A stretch of 5,461 nucleotides of DNA from contig CANPZR010000189.1 of assembly GCA_947589175.1 (NCBI GenBank), forward strand, positions 1 through 5,461, in the 5' to 3' direction. Positions within the stretch are counted from its first letter, which is position 1. Every line of letters begins with the position of its first letter. Source of the stretch: an uncultured Lachnospiraceae bacterium. Lineage in GTDB: Bacteria > Bacillota > Clostridia > Lachnospirales > Lachnospiraceae. The notes beneath the pieces were generated by a model. It did no database searches and was not told the origin of the DNA. It worked only from the letters and a program-made list of their open reading frames with translations. Below, piece by piece: positions 1 through 5,265 of this stretch. The position numbers and the translations under genes were made by a program.

Positions 1-599
1 CTCATCTGAAACACGGTATCGCACAGGTCCTCCAGATCGTATTTATTATGCGTCGCGATGATGACCGCGGCGCCCCGTTCCCTCTCCTCATCCAGGATCT
101 TATGGACGCGCGCAATGCTCTTCTCATCCAGCGCGTTCGTCGGCTCATCCAGCAGCAGTATGTCCGGCCGCTCAAAGACCGCCTGCGCGATGTTCAGCTT
201 CTGCTTCATTCCCAGGGAATATTTCTTCACCTTGTCCTCCGTCTCCAGCCCGACCCGCTCCAGGGTCCTCCGTATGTCGTCTTCCGTGGCCGTCTTTCGG
301 ATCCCTGACAGCAGCCGGAGGTTGTCCGCCGCGGACAGATAGGGGAGCAGCTCCATGTTTTCAATAATGATCCCGACGCTTTCCGGAAATGATACATCCT
401 TCCGCACGACCTTTCCGTCAACCACTACCCGGCCGGAAGTCGGGCAGATCAGCCCGGCGACCGCCCGCAGCAGCATGGTCTTTCCCGAGCCGTTGGCCCC
501 GTACAGGCCATAGATCTTCCCGCGGTCAAACTCCGCGTTCACATTGTCCAGCACGGTCCTCCCTTTTATTTTTTTAGACAGATTCTCTACCTTGATCAT
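1..599 (-). CDS. ABC transporter ATP-binding protein, BcrA/LanF-like (3' end outside window)
   Basis: This is the nucleotide-binding subunit of an ABC transporter, powering the three membrane proteins encoded just upstream. I read 199 codons from ATG 599; the C-terminus lies beyond base 1. Visible motifs are Walker A GANGSGKT (residues 34-41), a noncanonical signature YSLGMKQ (127-133), Walker B ILLLDEP (147-153), D-loop NALD (155-158) and the H-loop His184 in ATHN. The Q-loop position carries Glu80 (IIIENMELLPYLS), the 'E-loop' reported for LanF lantibiotic-immunity ATPases and common in the BcrA group. A purine-rich GAGAGGG lies about 6-8 nt upstream of the ATG, and the permease stop at 616 is 16 nt away, so this is the last visible operon gene. 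All catalytic motifs are intact. The family call is firm; the role in self-protection or peptide export is inference. Confidence 0.95.
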   Translation of the reverse strand, partial: MIKVENLSKKIKGRTVLDNVNAEFDRGKIYGLYGANGSGKTMLLRAVAGLICPTSGRVVVDGKVVRKDVSFPESVGIIIENMELLPYLSAADNLRLLSGIRKTATEDDIRRTLERVGLETEDKVKKYSLGMKQKLNIAQAVFERPDILLLDEPTNALDEKSIARVHKILDEERERGAAVIIATHNKYDLEDLCDTVFQM

Positions 600-615
600 A
601 TGCAGGCCCTCTCTT

Positions 616-1311
616 TCATATATAATCTTTTTTCTTTACAAATCTCAGCATGACGGAATATATTCCCGCTATCCATGCGGCCATGCTGCCGGCCGCAAGC
701 CATCCCATCCCCCCGGCCAGGCCGGGCCCGTGCACGATGCGGGACGGAAAAACAAGGAAGTCGAACACATCGCTCCTGACCAGGCCCGATGCCAGGACAA
801 CGGCCACAAGCGCCACATTCATCGAAATGACCGCCGCTTCCTTCCCGATGGCGACGCACAGGAAGAAGAACAGCCAGCAGATGCACTGGACAATCAGGAA
901 ATAATCCGCAAGGCGGAAAAACAGCTCCCCTATATGCGCGCTCACGAACCGGAAATCGGCCATGGCATTCAGCAGCATCTGCAGGGAAACAAACACCAGC
1001 GTGCGCGCCGCCATCCGGAGGCATATCTTCCAGAGATATACGCCCATGCCCGCATTGCGCACGGCATGCAGGACTCCATACCTGCTTATATAAAAATCGC
1101 CCCAGTCCAGGTAGCAGAACAGCAGGAACAGAACGGGGGCGAGCAGCGCCAGATACTCGACAGCCCGGATCCCGTTCCATCCTTCCTTCTCCGGAATCCC
1201 GCTCAGGAACGGAACAGGCACATCGGATATGCCGCTGTTGTTCTTAAAAAAATACAGTTGGAACAGCAGCAGGACCACCAGCATCCCCCAGAACGAAATA
1301 TCCTTTTTCAT
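616..1311 (-). CDS. ABC transporter permease-like membrane protein, third of three
   Basis: A 231-residue polytopic protein, most likely a membrane subunit for the ATPase encoded 16 nt downstream. Hydrophobic segments lie at roughly 7-22, 49-69, 98-116, 130-156, 158-178 and 203-222, giving six predicted helices. The cytoplasmic stretch after helix 2 contains DWGDFYISRYG (69-79), followed by a basic region and a Trp. The two neighbouring permeases carry a similar ISR/VRY-type element at the same place, probably the coupling helix that touches the ATPase. The start is ATG 1311, in an ATGA overlap of 4 bp with the stop of the preceding gene and preceded by a GGGGGG purine run. A longer in-frame start at 1401 would lie inside the upstream gene and add a non-hydrophobic leader, so I rejected it. 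I do not recognise a named family. Permease is inferred from topology and context. Confidence 0.85.
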   Translation of the reverse strand: MKKDISFWGMLVVLLLFQLYFFKNNSGISDVPVPFLSGIPEKEGWNGIRAVEYLALLAPVLFLLFCYLDWGDFYISRYGVLHAVRNAGMGVYLWKICLRMAARTLVFVSLQMLLNAMADFRFVSAHIGELFFRLADYFLIVQCICWLFFFLCVAIGKEAAVISMNVALVAVVLASGLVRSDVFDFLVFPSRIVHGPGLAGGMGWLAAGSMAAWIAGIYSVMLRFVKKKDYI

Positions 1312-2024
1312 GCCAGGATATCCCCCCTTTTCCTTGCGCCCACCAGCAGCGCGCCCGAAACCATGATAAGGCACGCTTTTTTTACCAGGGCGGACACGCA
1401 TCCGCCCGCGCCGAACGCCCCCATGCAGTACTGCTCCAGCAGGTTGCTTCCCGCGAACGCGTTCTGCCCCGGGAAGATAAAATACTGTATTACATAGTAC
1501 AGGACGCTGAATGCCGCTATCGTAAAGAGCTGCGACAGCGACGCCGCGAAAAACGTCCTGAAGAACTCCTTCACGATATACACGGTCACCAGGTAAAATG
1601 TCGTGGAAAACACCTGCATCAGGACGCCCGCAAAATAGCCGTGCCGCGCCGCCGTCCCCACATTCCCGAATGCCGCCACAAAGGCTGTCCCTATCCCCTC
1701 GTGCAGCAGCGAGAAGACGGCCGCGTGCAGAAATGCCCTCGATATCCTATGGAGCTGCCAGCGCTCCATGTCCGCATATCTGACCATGCCGCATACCGGG
1801 CTCCCTTCGCTCATGTACCCCTCCAGCATGACGAATATGATCATATTGCATACAAGCATGTGCAGGACGGAATTATAGTCGCCGACGATCAGGTTCTCCG
1901 TAAATTCCGCATCGCCCATAAATCCCCGCCGGTACACGCTGTACAGCCCCTGAAACGTCGATATGCGGTCAATAAGGAACAGGATCCCCGCGCAGGCCAT
2001 TCCTTTAAATACTCTCTTTTTCAA
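1308..2024 (-). CDS. ABC transporter permease-like membrane protein, second of three (TTG start)
   Basis: A 238-residue membrane protein with hydrophobic segments near 8-27, 52-70, 97-115, 132-151, 163-184 and 207-229. After helix 2 it has EGYMSEGSPVCGMVRYADMERW (split as residues 68-80 and 81-89), an R-Y...W element of the kind seen between helices 2 and 3 in peptide-related ABC permeases. I chose the TTG at 2024. It gives a typical MKKRVFKGM N-terminus and sits 7 nt after an exact AAGGAG. The ATG at 2042 lacks a Shine-Dalgarno site, and the ATG at 2000 falls inside the first hydrophobic stretch's basic leader. With the TTG the gene overlaps the upstream permease by 20 bp, and its own stop overlaps the next ATG, so translation of the three is probably coupled. 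No specific family recognised. Confidence 0.83.
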   Translation of the reverse strand: MKKRVFKGMACAGILFLIDRISTFQGLYSVYRRGFMGDAEFTENLIVGDYNSVLHMLVCNMIIFVMLEGYMSEGSPVCGMVRYADMERWQLHRISRAFLHAAVFSLLHEGIGTAFVAAFGNVGTAARHGYFAGVLMQVFSTTFYLVTVYIVKEFFRTFFAASLSQLFTIAAFSVLYYVIQYFIFPGQNAFAGSNLLEQYCMGAFGAGGCVSALVKKACLIMVSGALLVGARKRGDILA

Positions 2025-2775
2025 ATCTCGTCTCCTTAACATAAAAAACAACCGTCAGCAATCCGAACAGCAGGACCGCCTGCAGCAGCAGCGGCGCCAG
2101 GACATCCAGCATGTATTCTGAGTGTACCTGAAAAAGCAGCATGATGGAATTTTTCTTTAAGAACAGTACAAACCACAGCAGCAGGATCAGGCCGTACACA
2201 ATCTTTCTCTGCCTGACGGATATGCTCAGCATAGTCCCCGCCATCGCGATCATTCCGGATACCAGGGCGCAGACCGCGGCAAAAAGCAGGCTGGCCAGCG
2301 TCCGGTGCTCCGTCTCCCAGATCAGGAACGGATCCAGCAGCAGCTCTTCCCCGTACTTGTCCCCCGTCCCTCCGGCGAACAAAATATGGACGACCGCCAG
2401 GTCGATCAGCAGCGCTATAAATACCAGCGCGAAACCGCCCCAGAAGGACTTCTTGAGATTGTCCTTTATATATCTTTTCTTTCCCATCCTGCTGGCCAGT
2501 ATGTTGATGTATCCGCTTGCGGAATCCATCAGGCAGTCATTTGAAAAAATGAGCAGCAGGTAAAGCGGGAGGGGCCATAAGAACAGCGCCTGAAAGACAT
2601 GCCCAACGCCGACGGAATTGCCGGCCAGGAAGAAATTATAATCCGGAAAAAAGACTTCCCCCGTATCCAGGGCCTGCCTGACGTATATGAGCGCTTCTGC
2701 TGACGGGAAAAATAACAGCGCAAATATCAGTGTGTTTCGGAATCTGTTGTTCCATATCCTTTTTATAAAATACAT
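2005..2775 (-). CDS. ABC transporter permease-like membrane protein, first of three
   Basis: A 256-residue polytopic protein opening the transporter operon. Hydrophobic segments are near 14-31, 55-77, 111-134, 160-185, 192-206 and 224-246. Between helices 2 and 3 lies a cytoplasmic stretch with MDSASGYINILASRMGKKRY (83-102). Its I-L-x-R-x-G-K-x-x-Y pattern is typical of the coupling region of bacteriocin-associated and ABC-2-like permeases. A 40-residue extracellular loop follows helix 1, and an acidic one follows helix 3. ATG 2775 is the first start that keeps helix 1 intact; the Shine-Dalgarno is weak (GAAGAG, about 12 nt away). There is no room for a promoter between the hairpin at 2807-2842 and this start, so expression probably comes by read-through from the secreted-protein gene upstream. 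Function is inferred from topology and neighbours. Confidence 0.85.
   Translation of the reverse strand: MYFIKRIWNNRFRNTLIFALLFFPSAEALIYVRQALDTGEVFFPDYNFFLAGNSVGVGHVFQALFLWPLPLYLLLIFSNDCLMDSASGYINILASRMGKKRYIKDNLKKSFWGGFALVFIALLIDLAVVHILFAGGTGDKYGEELLLDPFLIWETEHRTLASLLFAAVCALVSGMIAMAGTMLSISVRQRKIVYGLILLLWFVLFLKKNSIMLLFQVHSEYMLDVLAPLLLQAVLLFGLLTVVFYVKETRFEKESI
2032..2037 (-). promoter_or_regulatory. Shine-Dalgarno AAGGAG that selects the TTG start at 2024
   Basis: An exact AAGGAG lies 7 nt upstream of TTG 2024, inside the 3' end of the preceding permease gene. It is the best ribosome-binding match near this gene and is the reason for choosing a TTG over the flanking ATG codons at 2042 and 2000. 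Confidence 0.75.
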
Positions 2776-2806
2776 ATTTCATACCCGCTCTTCTCTTTTT
2801 TAATGA

Positions 2807-2842
2807 GGGGAGGAATATCCGTTTCCCCTGATACCCCTCCCC
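2807..2842 (-). other. Intercistronic 13-bp hairpin without T tract
   Basis: On the minus-strand RNA the arms GGGGAGGGGUAUC (2842-2830) and GAUAUUCCUCCCC (2819-2807) pair over 13 bp, with two G-U pairs and a 10-nt loop. The sequence after the hairpin is UCAUUAAAAAAG, not a U tract, so it is not a standard intrinsic terminator. It lies 26 nt after the stop of the secreted-protein gene and about 30 nt before the first permease gene. A likely role is partial termination, or protection of the upstream mRNA from 3' decay, which would let the secreted protein be made in excess of the transporter. The structure is seen; the role is inferred. Confidence 0.7.
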
Positions 2843-2868
2843 GAAACATAAGCACTTAACGCCGCCAA

Positions 2869-3291
2869 TCAATTCGTTTCTTCATCCCAATACCCGGAAA
2901 CAGTATATGTATTGCTGGAATAGTTGTTGTTTTCCGCACCCAGCTTTACATCTGTCTGTGAGGCATTCGCTTTTGCATTGTAATAATGCGCCCCGGTCCC
3001 CTGCGCAACATCATGAGTGCCTGAAGCAAGCGCATTATTGCTGTCCTTGGCAAGCCAAAACGTAGTCTTTGTCTCGTTTCCCTCCGTACTGTTAAGCAAA
3101 TTAACCTTCCACTTATTTGAAGTGTTGGTGGTCTGACGATATCTCGCCGCAGAATATGAGTTCTCATAATTTGCCTTAATCTTAAATTCATAGTAATAAT
3201 TATCCTCGTCTGCTTTTGATACAGCGGGCGACATAAGCATGCATAATGCTGCCATCCCAACAATTCCTCGTTTCAATATAGTTTTCATCAT
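2869..3291 (-). CDS. Secreted DUF2712-type protein
   Basis: A 140-residue protein with a clear Sec signal peptide. It has a basic start (MMKTILKRG), a hydrophobic core around residues 9-22 and a probable cut after SKA (residue 27), giving a mature chain of about 113 residues. The mature part has no cysteine and is rich in Tyr, Asn, Thr and Ser. It contains RYRQTTNTSNKWKVNL, STEGNETKTTFWL, AENNNYSS and the C-terminal VSGYWDEETN. From memory these match DUF2712 (Pfam PF10916), which I recall including Bacillus subtilis YolA; its function is unknown to me. Expected to be beta-rich. The ATG pair 3291/3288 follows an AGGAAGGTGA site; an in-frame TTG at 3345 lacks one and would bury the signal peptide. 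It lies directly before an ABC operon and after an agrD-like gene, suggesting a secreted antimicrobial or signal-linked cargo. That role is inference. Confidence 0.88.
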   Translation of the reverse strand: MMKTILKRGIVGMAALCMLMSPAVSKADEDNYYYEFKIKANYENSYSAARYRQTTNTSNKWKVNLLNSTEGNETKTTFWLAKDSNNALASGTHDVAQGTGAHYYNAKANASQTDVKLGAENNNYSSNTYTVSGYWDEETN

Positions 3292-3297
3292 GATAAT

Positions 3298-3303
3298 CAC
3301 CTT
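3298..3303 (-). promoter_or_regulatory. Ribosome-binding site of the secreted-protein gene
   Basis: AAGGTG, within the longer near-consensus AGGAAGGTGAT, ends 6 nt before ATG 3291 and 9 nt before ATG 3288. It fixes the start at this ATG pair rather than at the upstream in-frame TTG 3345 or ATG 3321. Confidence 0.75.
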
Positions 3304-3355
3304 CCTAAATTTGATTTGCATTATTATGCGATTTGGTTCTTGCAATCCCCACCCT

Positions 3356-3361
3356 ATTATA
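3356..3361 (-). promoter_or_regulatory. -10 element (TATAAT) of the secreted-protein gene
   Basis: A perfect TATAAT reads leftward at 3361-3356, predicting transcription from about 3349 and a leader of roughly 58 nt. At a 17-bp spacing the -35 position is TCCAAA, a poor match, which suggests that an activator is needed. The inverted repeat at 3382-3439 begins just where the -35 would be. Confidence 0.6.
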
Positions 3362-3381
3362 GTAAAATAACCTTGTGTTTT

Positions 3382-3439
3382 GGAGGCGTTCTTTTCAGCA
3401 TGCCATTGACAGATGGCTACATTGTGAAAAGGACGCTCC
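3382..3439. repeat. Nested long inverted repeat upstream of the secreted-protein promoter
   Basis: Outer arms GGAGGCGTTCTTTTCA (3382-3397) and TGAAAAGGACGCTCC (3425-3439) pair over 15 positions, with one bulged base and one G-T pair (plus-strand sense). Between them a second palindrome GCCAT/ATGGC (3402-3406, 3413-3417) has a 6-nt loop. The element starts at the -35 position of the downstream promoter and ends 26 bp after the agrD-like stop. It could be an operator, or an mRNA hairpin at the end of the agrD-like transcript. It lacks a T tract on the minus strand, so it is not an ordinary terminator for that gene. Confidence 0.7.
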
Positions 3440-3465
3440 TTTTCGCTGTTGACATTTCCGCGCAG

Positions 3466-3609
3466 TCAATTTTTCTGACGCTGCGGTCTCTTCGGCTGAT
3501 GCAGAATCCCCATGCAGTGGGGCGGCCATTTGCCGTTCTCTTTTTCAACCCTATGCTGCAGAATTTTGCCAGAAATATCAATCAGCTTTTCTCCGATTTT
3601 CATATTCAT
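3466..3609 (-). CDS. agrD: AgrD-like cyclic lactone autoinducer prepeptide
   Basis: A 47-codon gene, MNMKIGEKLIDI to RPQRQKN, with the three-part layout of AgrD. It has an amphipathic, membrane-associating N-terminus (residues 1-20), a short core around Cys32, and a charged Pro-containing tail. The core and tail read WPPHCMGIL then HQPKRPQ, i.e. C-X4-H-Q-P-X2-P. As I recall it, Clostridium perfringens AgrD reads CLWFT followed by HQPEEP, the same spacing. The predicted signal is a five-residue thiolactone ring CMGIL formed by an AgrB-type membrane protease, exported, and sensed by an AgrC-type kinase; none of these is in the window. An exact AAGGAGG lies 7 nt before ATG 3609, with a sigma-A promoter upstream. 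The gene stands alone between a relic ATPase ORF and the secreted DUF2712 gene. The N-terminal tail of the mature signal cannot be read from sequence. Confident on family, less on function in this cell. Confidence 0.85.
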   Translation of the reverse strand: MNMKIGEKLIDISGKILQHRVEKENGKWPPHCMGILHQPKRPQRQKN

Positions 3610-3616
3610 GCCGGCT

Positions 3617-3623
3617 CCTCCTT
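3617..3623 (-). promoter_or_regulatory. Consensus Shine-Dalgarno of the agrD-like gene
   Basis: A perfect AAGGAGG is placed 7 nt upstream of ATG 3609. For so short an ORF this is strong evidence that it is translated. Confidence 0.85.
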
Positions 3624-3638
3624 CCTATCAAATTTGCT

Positions 3639-3690
3639 ACAGAGCCTCGCGCAGGCAACGTGCTCAATCGCTGTCCGCACGCTTCTCTGT
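3639..3690 (-). other. Potentially folded leader of the agrD-like mRNA
   Basis: The predicted leader (about 86 nt) contains an outer pair ACAGAG/CTCTGT (3690-3685 with 3644-3639). It encloses two smaller inverted repeats, CGTGC/GCACG (3681-3677 with 3663-3659) and GCCT/AGGC (3656-3653 with 3647-3644). This could form a branched fold ending 15 nt before the Shine-Dalgarno site. The stems are short and no known riboswitch motif was recognised. Confidence 0.35.
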
Positions 3691-3701
3691 GGTTCATGCT
3701 T

Positions 3702-3730
3702 AATCTAGCAAAAAATTATTCACTTTTCAA
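3702..3730 (-). promoter_or_regulatory. Sigma-A promoter of the agrD-like gene
   Basis: The -35 TTGAAA (3730-3725) and -10 TAGATT (3707-3702) are separated by exactly 17 bp. The -10 is preceded by TGC, an extended -10 motif. Transcription should begin near 3695, giving a leader of about 86 nt. A pair of direct repeats ends 5 bp upstream of the -35, as expected for a Class II-type activator site. Confidence 0.7.
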
Positions 3731-3735
3731 TAGCA

Positions 3736-3772
3736 ATTGCAGATTTGGAAATTTTATTGCAGAAATGGAAAT
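3736..3772. promoter_or_regulatory. Paired direct repeats, candidate LytTR (AgrA-like) binding site
   Basis: ATTGCAGATTTGGAAAT (3736-3752) and ATTGCAGAAATGGAAAT (3756-3772) match at 15 of 17 positions and start exactly 20 bp apart, about two helical turns. They lie 5 bp upstream of the -35 of the agrD-like promoter. LytTR-domain regulators such as AgrA and PlnD bind paired direct repeats of about 9 bp with a two-turn period at this location. The inner GCAGA-n-TTGG/GCAGA-n-ATGG elements resemble the AgrA half-site ACAGTTAGG loosely. Repeats are seen directly; the regulator is inferred. Confidence 0.6.
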
Positions 3773-3834
3773 TCTTCTGCATCATCTCCCCTCCCGAAAT
3801 CCTTTTTTAAATCCTTTAATTCTATAATTGCCAT
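3754..3834 (-). pseudogene. N-terminal relic of an ABC transporter ATPase (26 codons)
   Basis: From ATG 3834, with GAGGGAG 9 nt upstream, a short frame reads MAIIELKDLKKDFGRGDDAEE, ending FPFLQ and a TAA at 3754. The first ~17 residues follow the M-x-x-I-E-L-K-x-L-x-K-x-F-G-x-G pattern that opens MacB/LolD-type ABC ATPases. Homology to the rest, including Walker A, is absent. The frame then runs through the direct repeats of the agrD-like promoter. Most likely the 5' end of an ATPase gene was left behind after deletion or insertion. A real leader peptide, or a chance match, is the alternative. It begins 56 nt after the glycosyltransferase stop. Confidence 0.55.
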
Positions 3835-3890
3835 TTTCTAATTCTCCCTCATCTGTCAATGTATTTATTTTGGTAAAGATAAAATTGTCC

Positions 3891-5232
3891 TTATATTCCA
3901 TTTACTAAATACACATCAAATACATTAAAATCATTTCTAAATGAATATCTCCTTTCTAACTTCCCGTTTTCTTTTATGAATTCCGGAATAACTGCTTTTT
4001 GATTTACTACATACCAAACTCTAGATTCCTGTTTTTCAGCAAAAAAATCCTGTGCCTCCTCATACTCTAAATTTTCAAATGCCCGAAACCAGGATTGATA
4101 ATTGAAACAAATATGTTCACTTTCCGGATAGTAATATAAAAATGGCCCAAACGAACTATCCGTGTAAATAAAGATATCATCTTTGTTATAAGCTTCTTGA
4201 AATTCATGCTGAAAATCCGTCCAGGAAGGCGAGTATTCAAAAAAAGCAATCCCTAAATATTGAATCAGCATAATACAGCATAATATAATGAGTACCTTTT
4301 TGTTATCTGCCCATTTGTAAAAACATCCCGCCAGAAGCAGAGCAAAAATCCCCATCAGAGGCGCTGCATACCTGGCAATATATAGCGGACGAAGAATAAC
4401 AGAAACAGCAAGGCCTATAATCTCAACAAATAAAATGCTGAACATTGCATAAGCAATATATTTTTTTGATGTTTTTTTCTTTATAAAAAGTAGCAAAAAC
4501 AAAAGGACAGTACCCCCAAAGATCATAAGCGACAGCGGTTCTAATGATGTTAGCCAAAAATTAGAAGCCGCATTTTCTGTTTGAAAAAAAAGCGCTCGCA
4601 GCCAGGGGCAATACCCTACAAGAATTAACAGGTCTGCAAAAACAATTACTAATAAAGTTCTTTTCGTAATTAAAATATATAAATTAACATAAAGCGCAAT
4701 GCCTGCAACTGCAATCAGGGCATATATATGGTTATAAGCAGAAAGAAGAAAAGCAGCAGCAAATAAAGCACCATTTAAAAAAGATGTGTTCACTGTTAAT
4801 CTATATCCCAAAAGGAAGGCATAGCGTAACCCAAAAAACACTCCATGAATAGCAACGCTGTTGTGTGCTAAAATAGTACACCATAGGTATATTGGCAAAT
4901 GACAGCACATATACATAAGCCACTTTTTCTCCAAAATCTGTTTTTATCAGAGTGCATCCCAACAATAGGGCAAACAGAAATCCCATAGACGAAAATAATT
5001 TTGTGGCGATAAGAGAATATCCAAAAACGCTGCAAAATAATTTTAGGCAAAGGAAATACAGTGGCGGATGCATATCATCCTTGAGAATAGATATAATGTC
5101 TAAATAGTCATGTCGTATCAGAGCCAGCGTATAGCTTTCATCGAACCAAATGCTTTTGCTGAATATTAAACCAACGGATAGAAGAAAAAGCAAGCAGGTC
5201 AGGACATATAACCATTTGATTTTTTTGCTCAT
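3891..5232 (-). pseudogene. GT-C (family 39-like) glycosyltransferase, frameshifted
   Basis: An integral-membrane glycosyltransferase that would use a polyprenyl-phosphate sugar. The first frame (ATG 5232, SD GGGGAGG; stop TAG 4803-4801; 143 aa) has helix 1 at 7-24. Its first outer loop holds WFDESYT (29-35, acidic D31 E32) and DDMHPPLYF (52-60), and a later YFSTQQRCYSW motif (120-130). All are typical of the PMT/ArnT-like fold. The second frame takes over between about 4836 and 4813 and continues to TAA 3891 with GYRL, many helices and a soluble C-terminal tail (VWYVVNQKAVIPEF). Removing one base gives a single 446-residue protein of normal size. Possible sites are the T6 run at 4838-4833 or the CC at 4819-4818. 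The gene is notably AT-rich compared with the ABC genes. It follows a terminator with no clear promoter of its own. It may be a pseudogene, a sequencing error or a switching locus. Confidence 0.8.
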
Positions 5233-5265
5233 ATTTCCCTCCCCATTTAAAAATATACTTTTGTT

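Noticed and set aside
544..1497. Long plus-strand ORF of 317 codons opposite the third permease gene.
   Set aside because: It is a low-complexity, Gln/His/Pro-rich translation antisense to a coupled membrane-protein gene, which is typical of a shadow frame in GC-rich DNA.
2636..2872. Minus-strand ORF of 78 codons starting upstream of the first permease in another frame.
   Set aside because: It overlaps the permease in a shifted frame and loses any coherent membrane topology; its apparent start lies in the hairpin region.
3406..3454. Two plus-strand TTGACA hexamers (3406-3411 and 3449-3454) that look like -35 boxes.
   Set aside because: Neither has a -10 at a proper spacing, and there is no plus-strand gene to serve.
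3469..3609. The agrD-like and secreted-protein genes are in the same frame with only the single TGA at 3466-3468 between them, so read-through could fuse them.
   Set aside because: The secreted gene has its own -10, a strong SD and a signal peptide that only works at the N-terminus, and the agrD-like tail ends as expected. The open 58-codon gap is plausible by chance.
3631..3697. An ORF starting with ATG at 3697 in the agrD-like leader that overlaps the agrD-like start.
   Set aside because: Its ATG lies at or next to the predicted transcription start, has no SD, and its product has no recognisable features.
3316..3708. Plus-strand ORF of 130 codons across the agrD-like gene.
   Set aside because: It is antisense to the well-supported agrD-like gene and its promoter, has no SD, and no protein-like pattern was recognised.
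3405..3860. The 12-mer CATTGACAGATG occurs in opposite orientations ending near 3415 and 3850, like terminal inverted repeats bracketing the agrD unit.
   Set aside because: A shared 12-mer is close to chance expectation in a window this size, one copy lies inside the hairpin loop, and no target duplication or transposase is seen.
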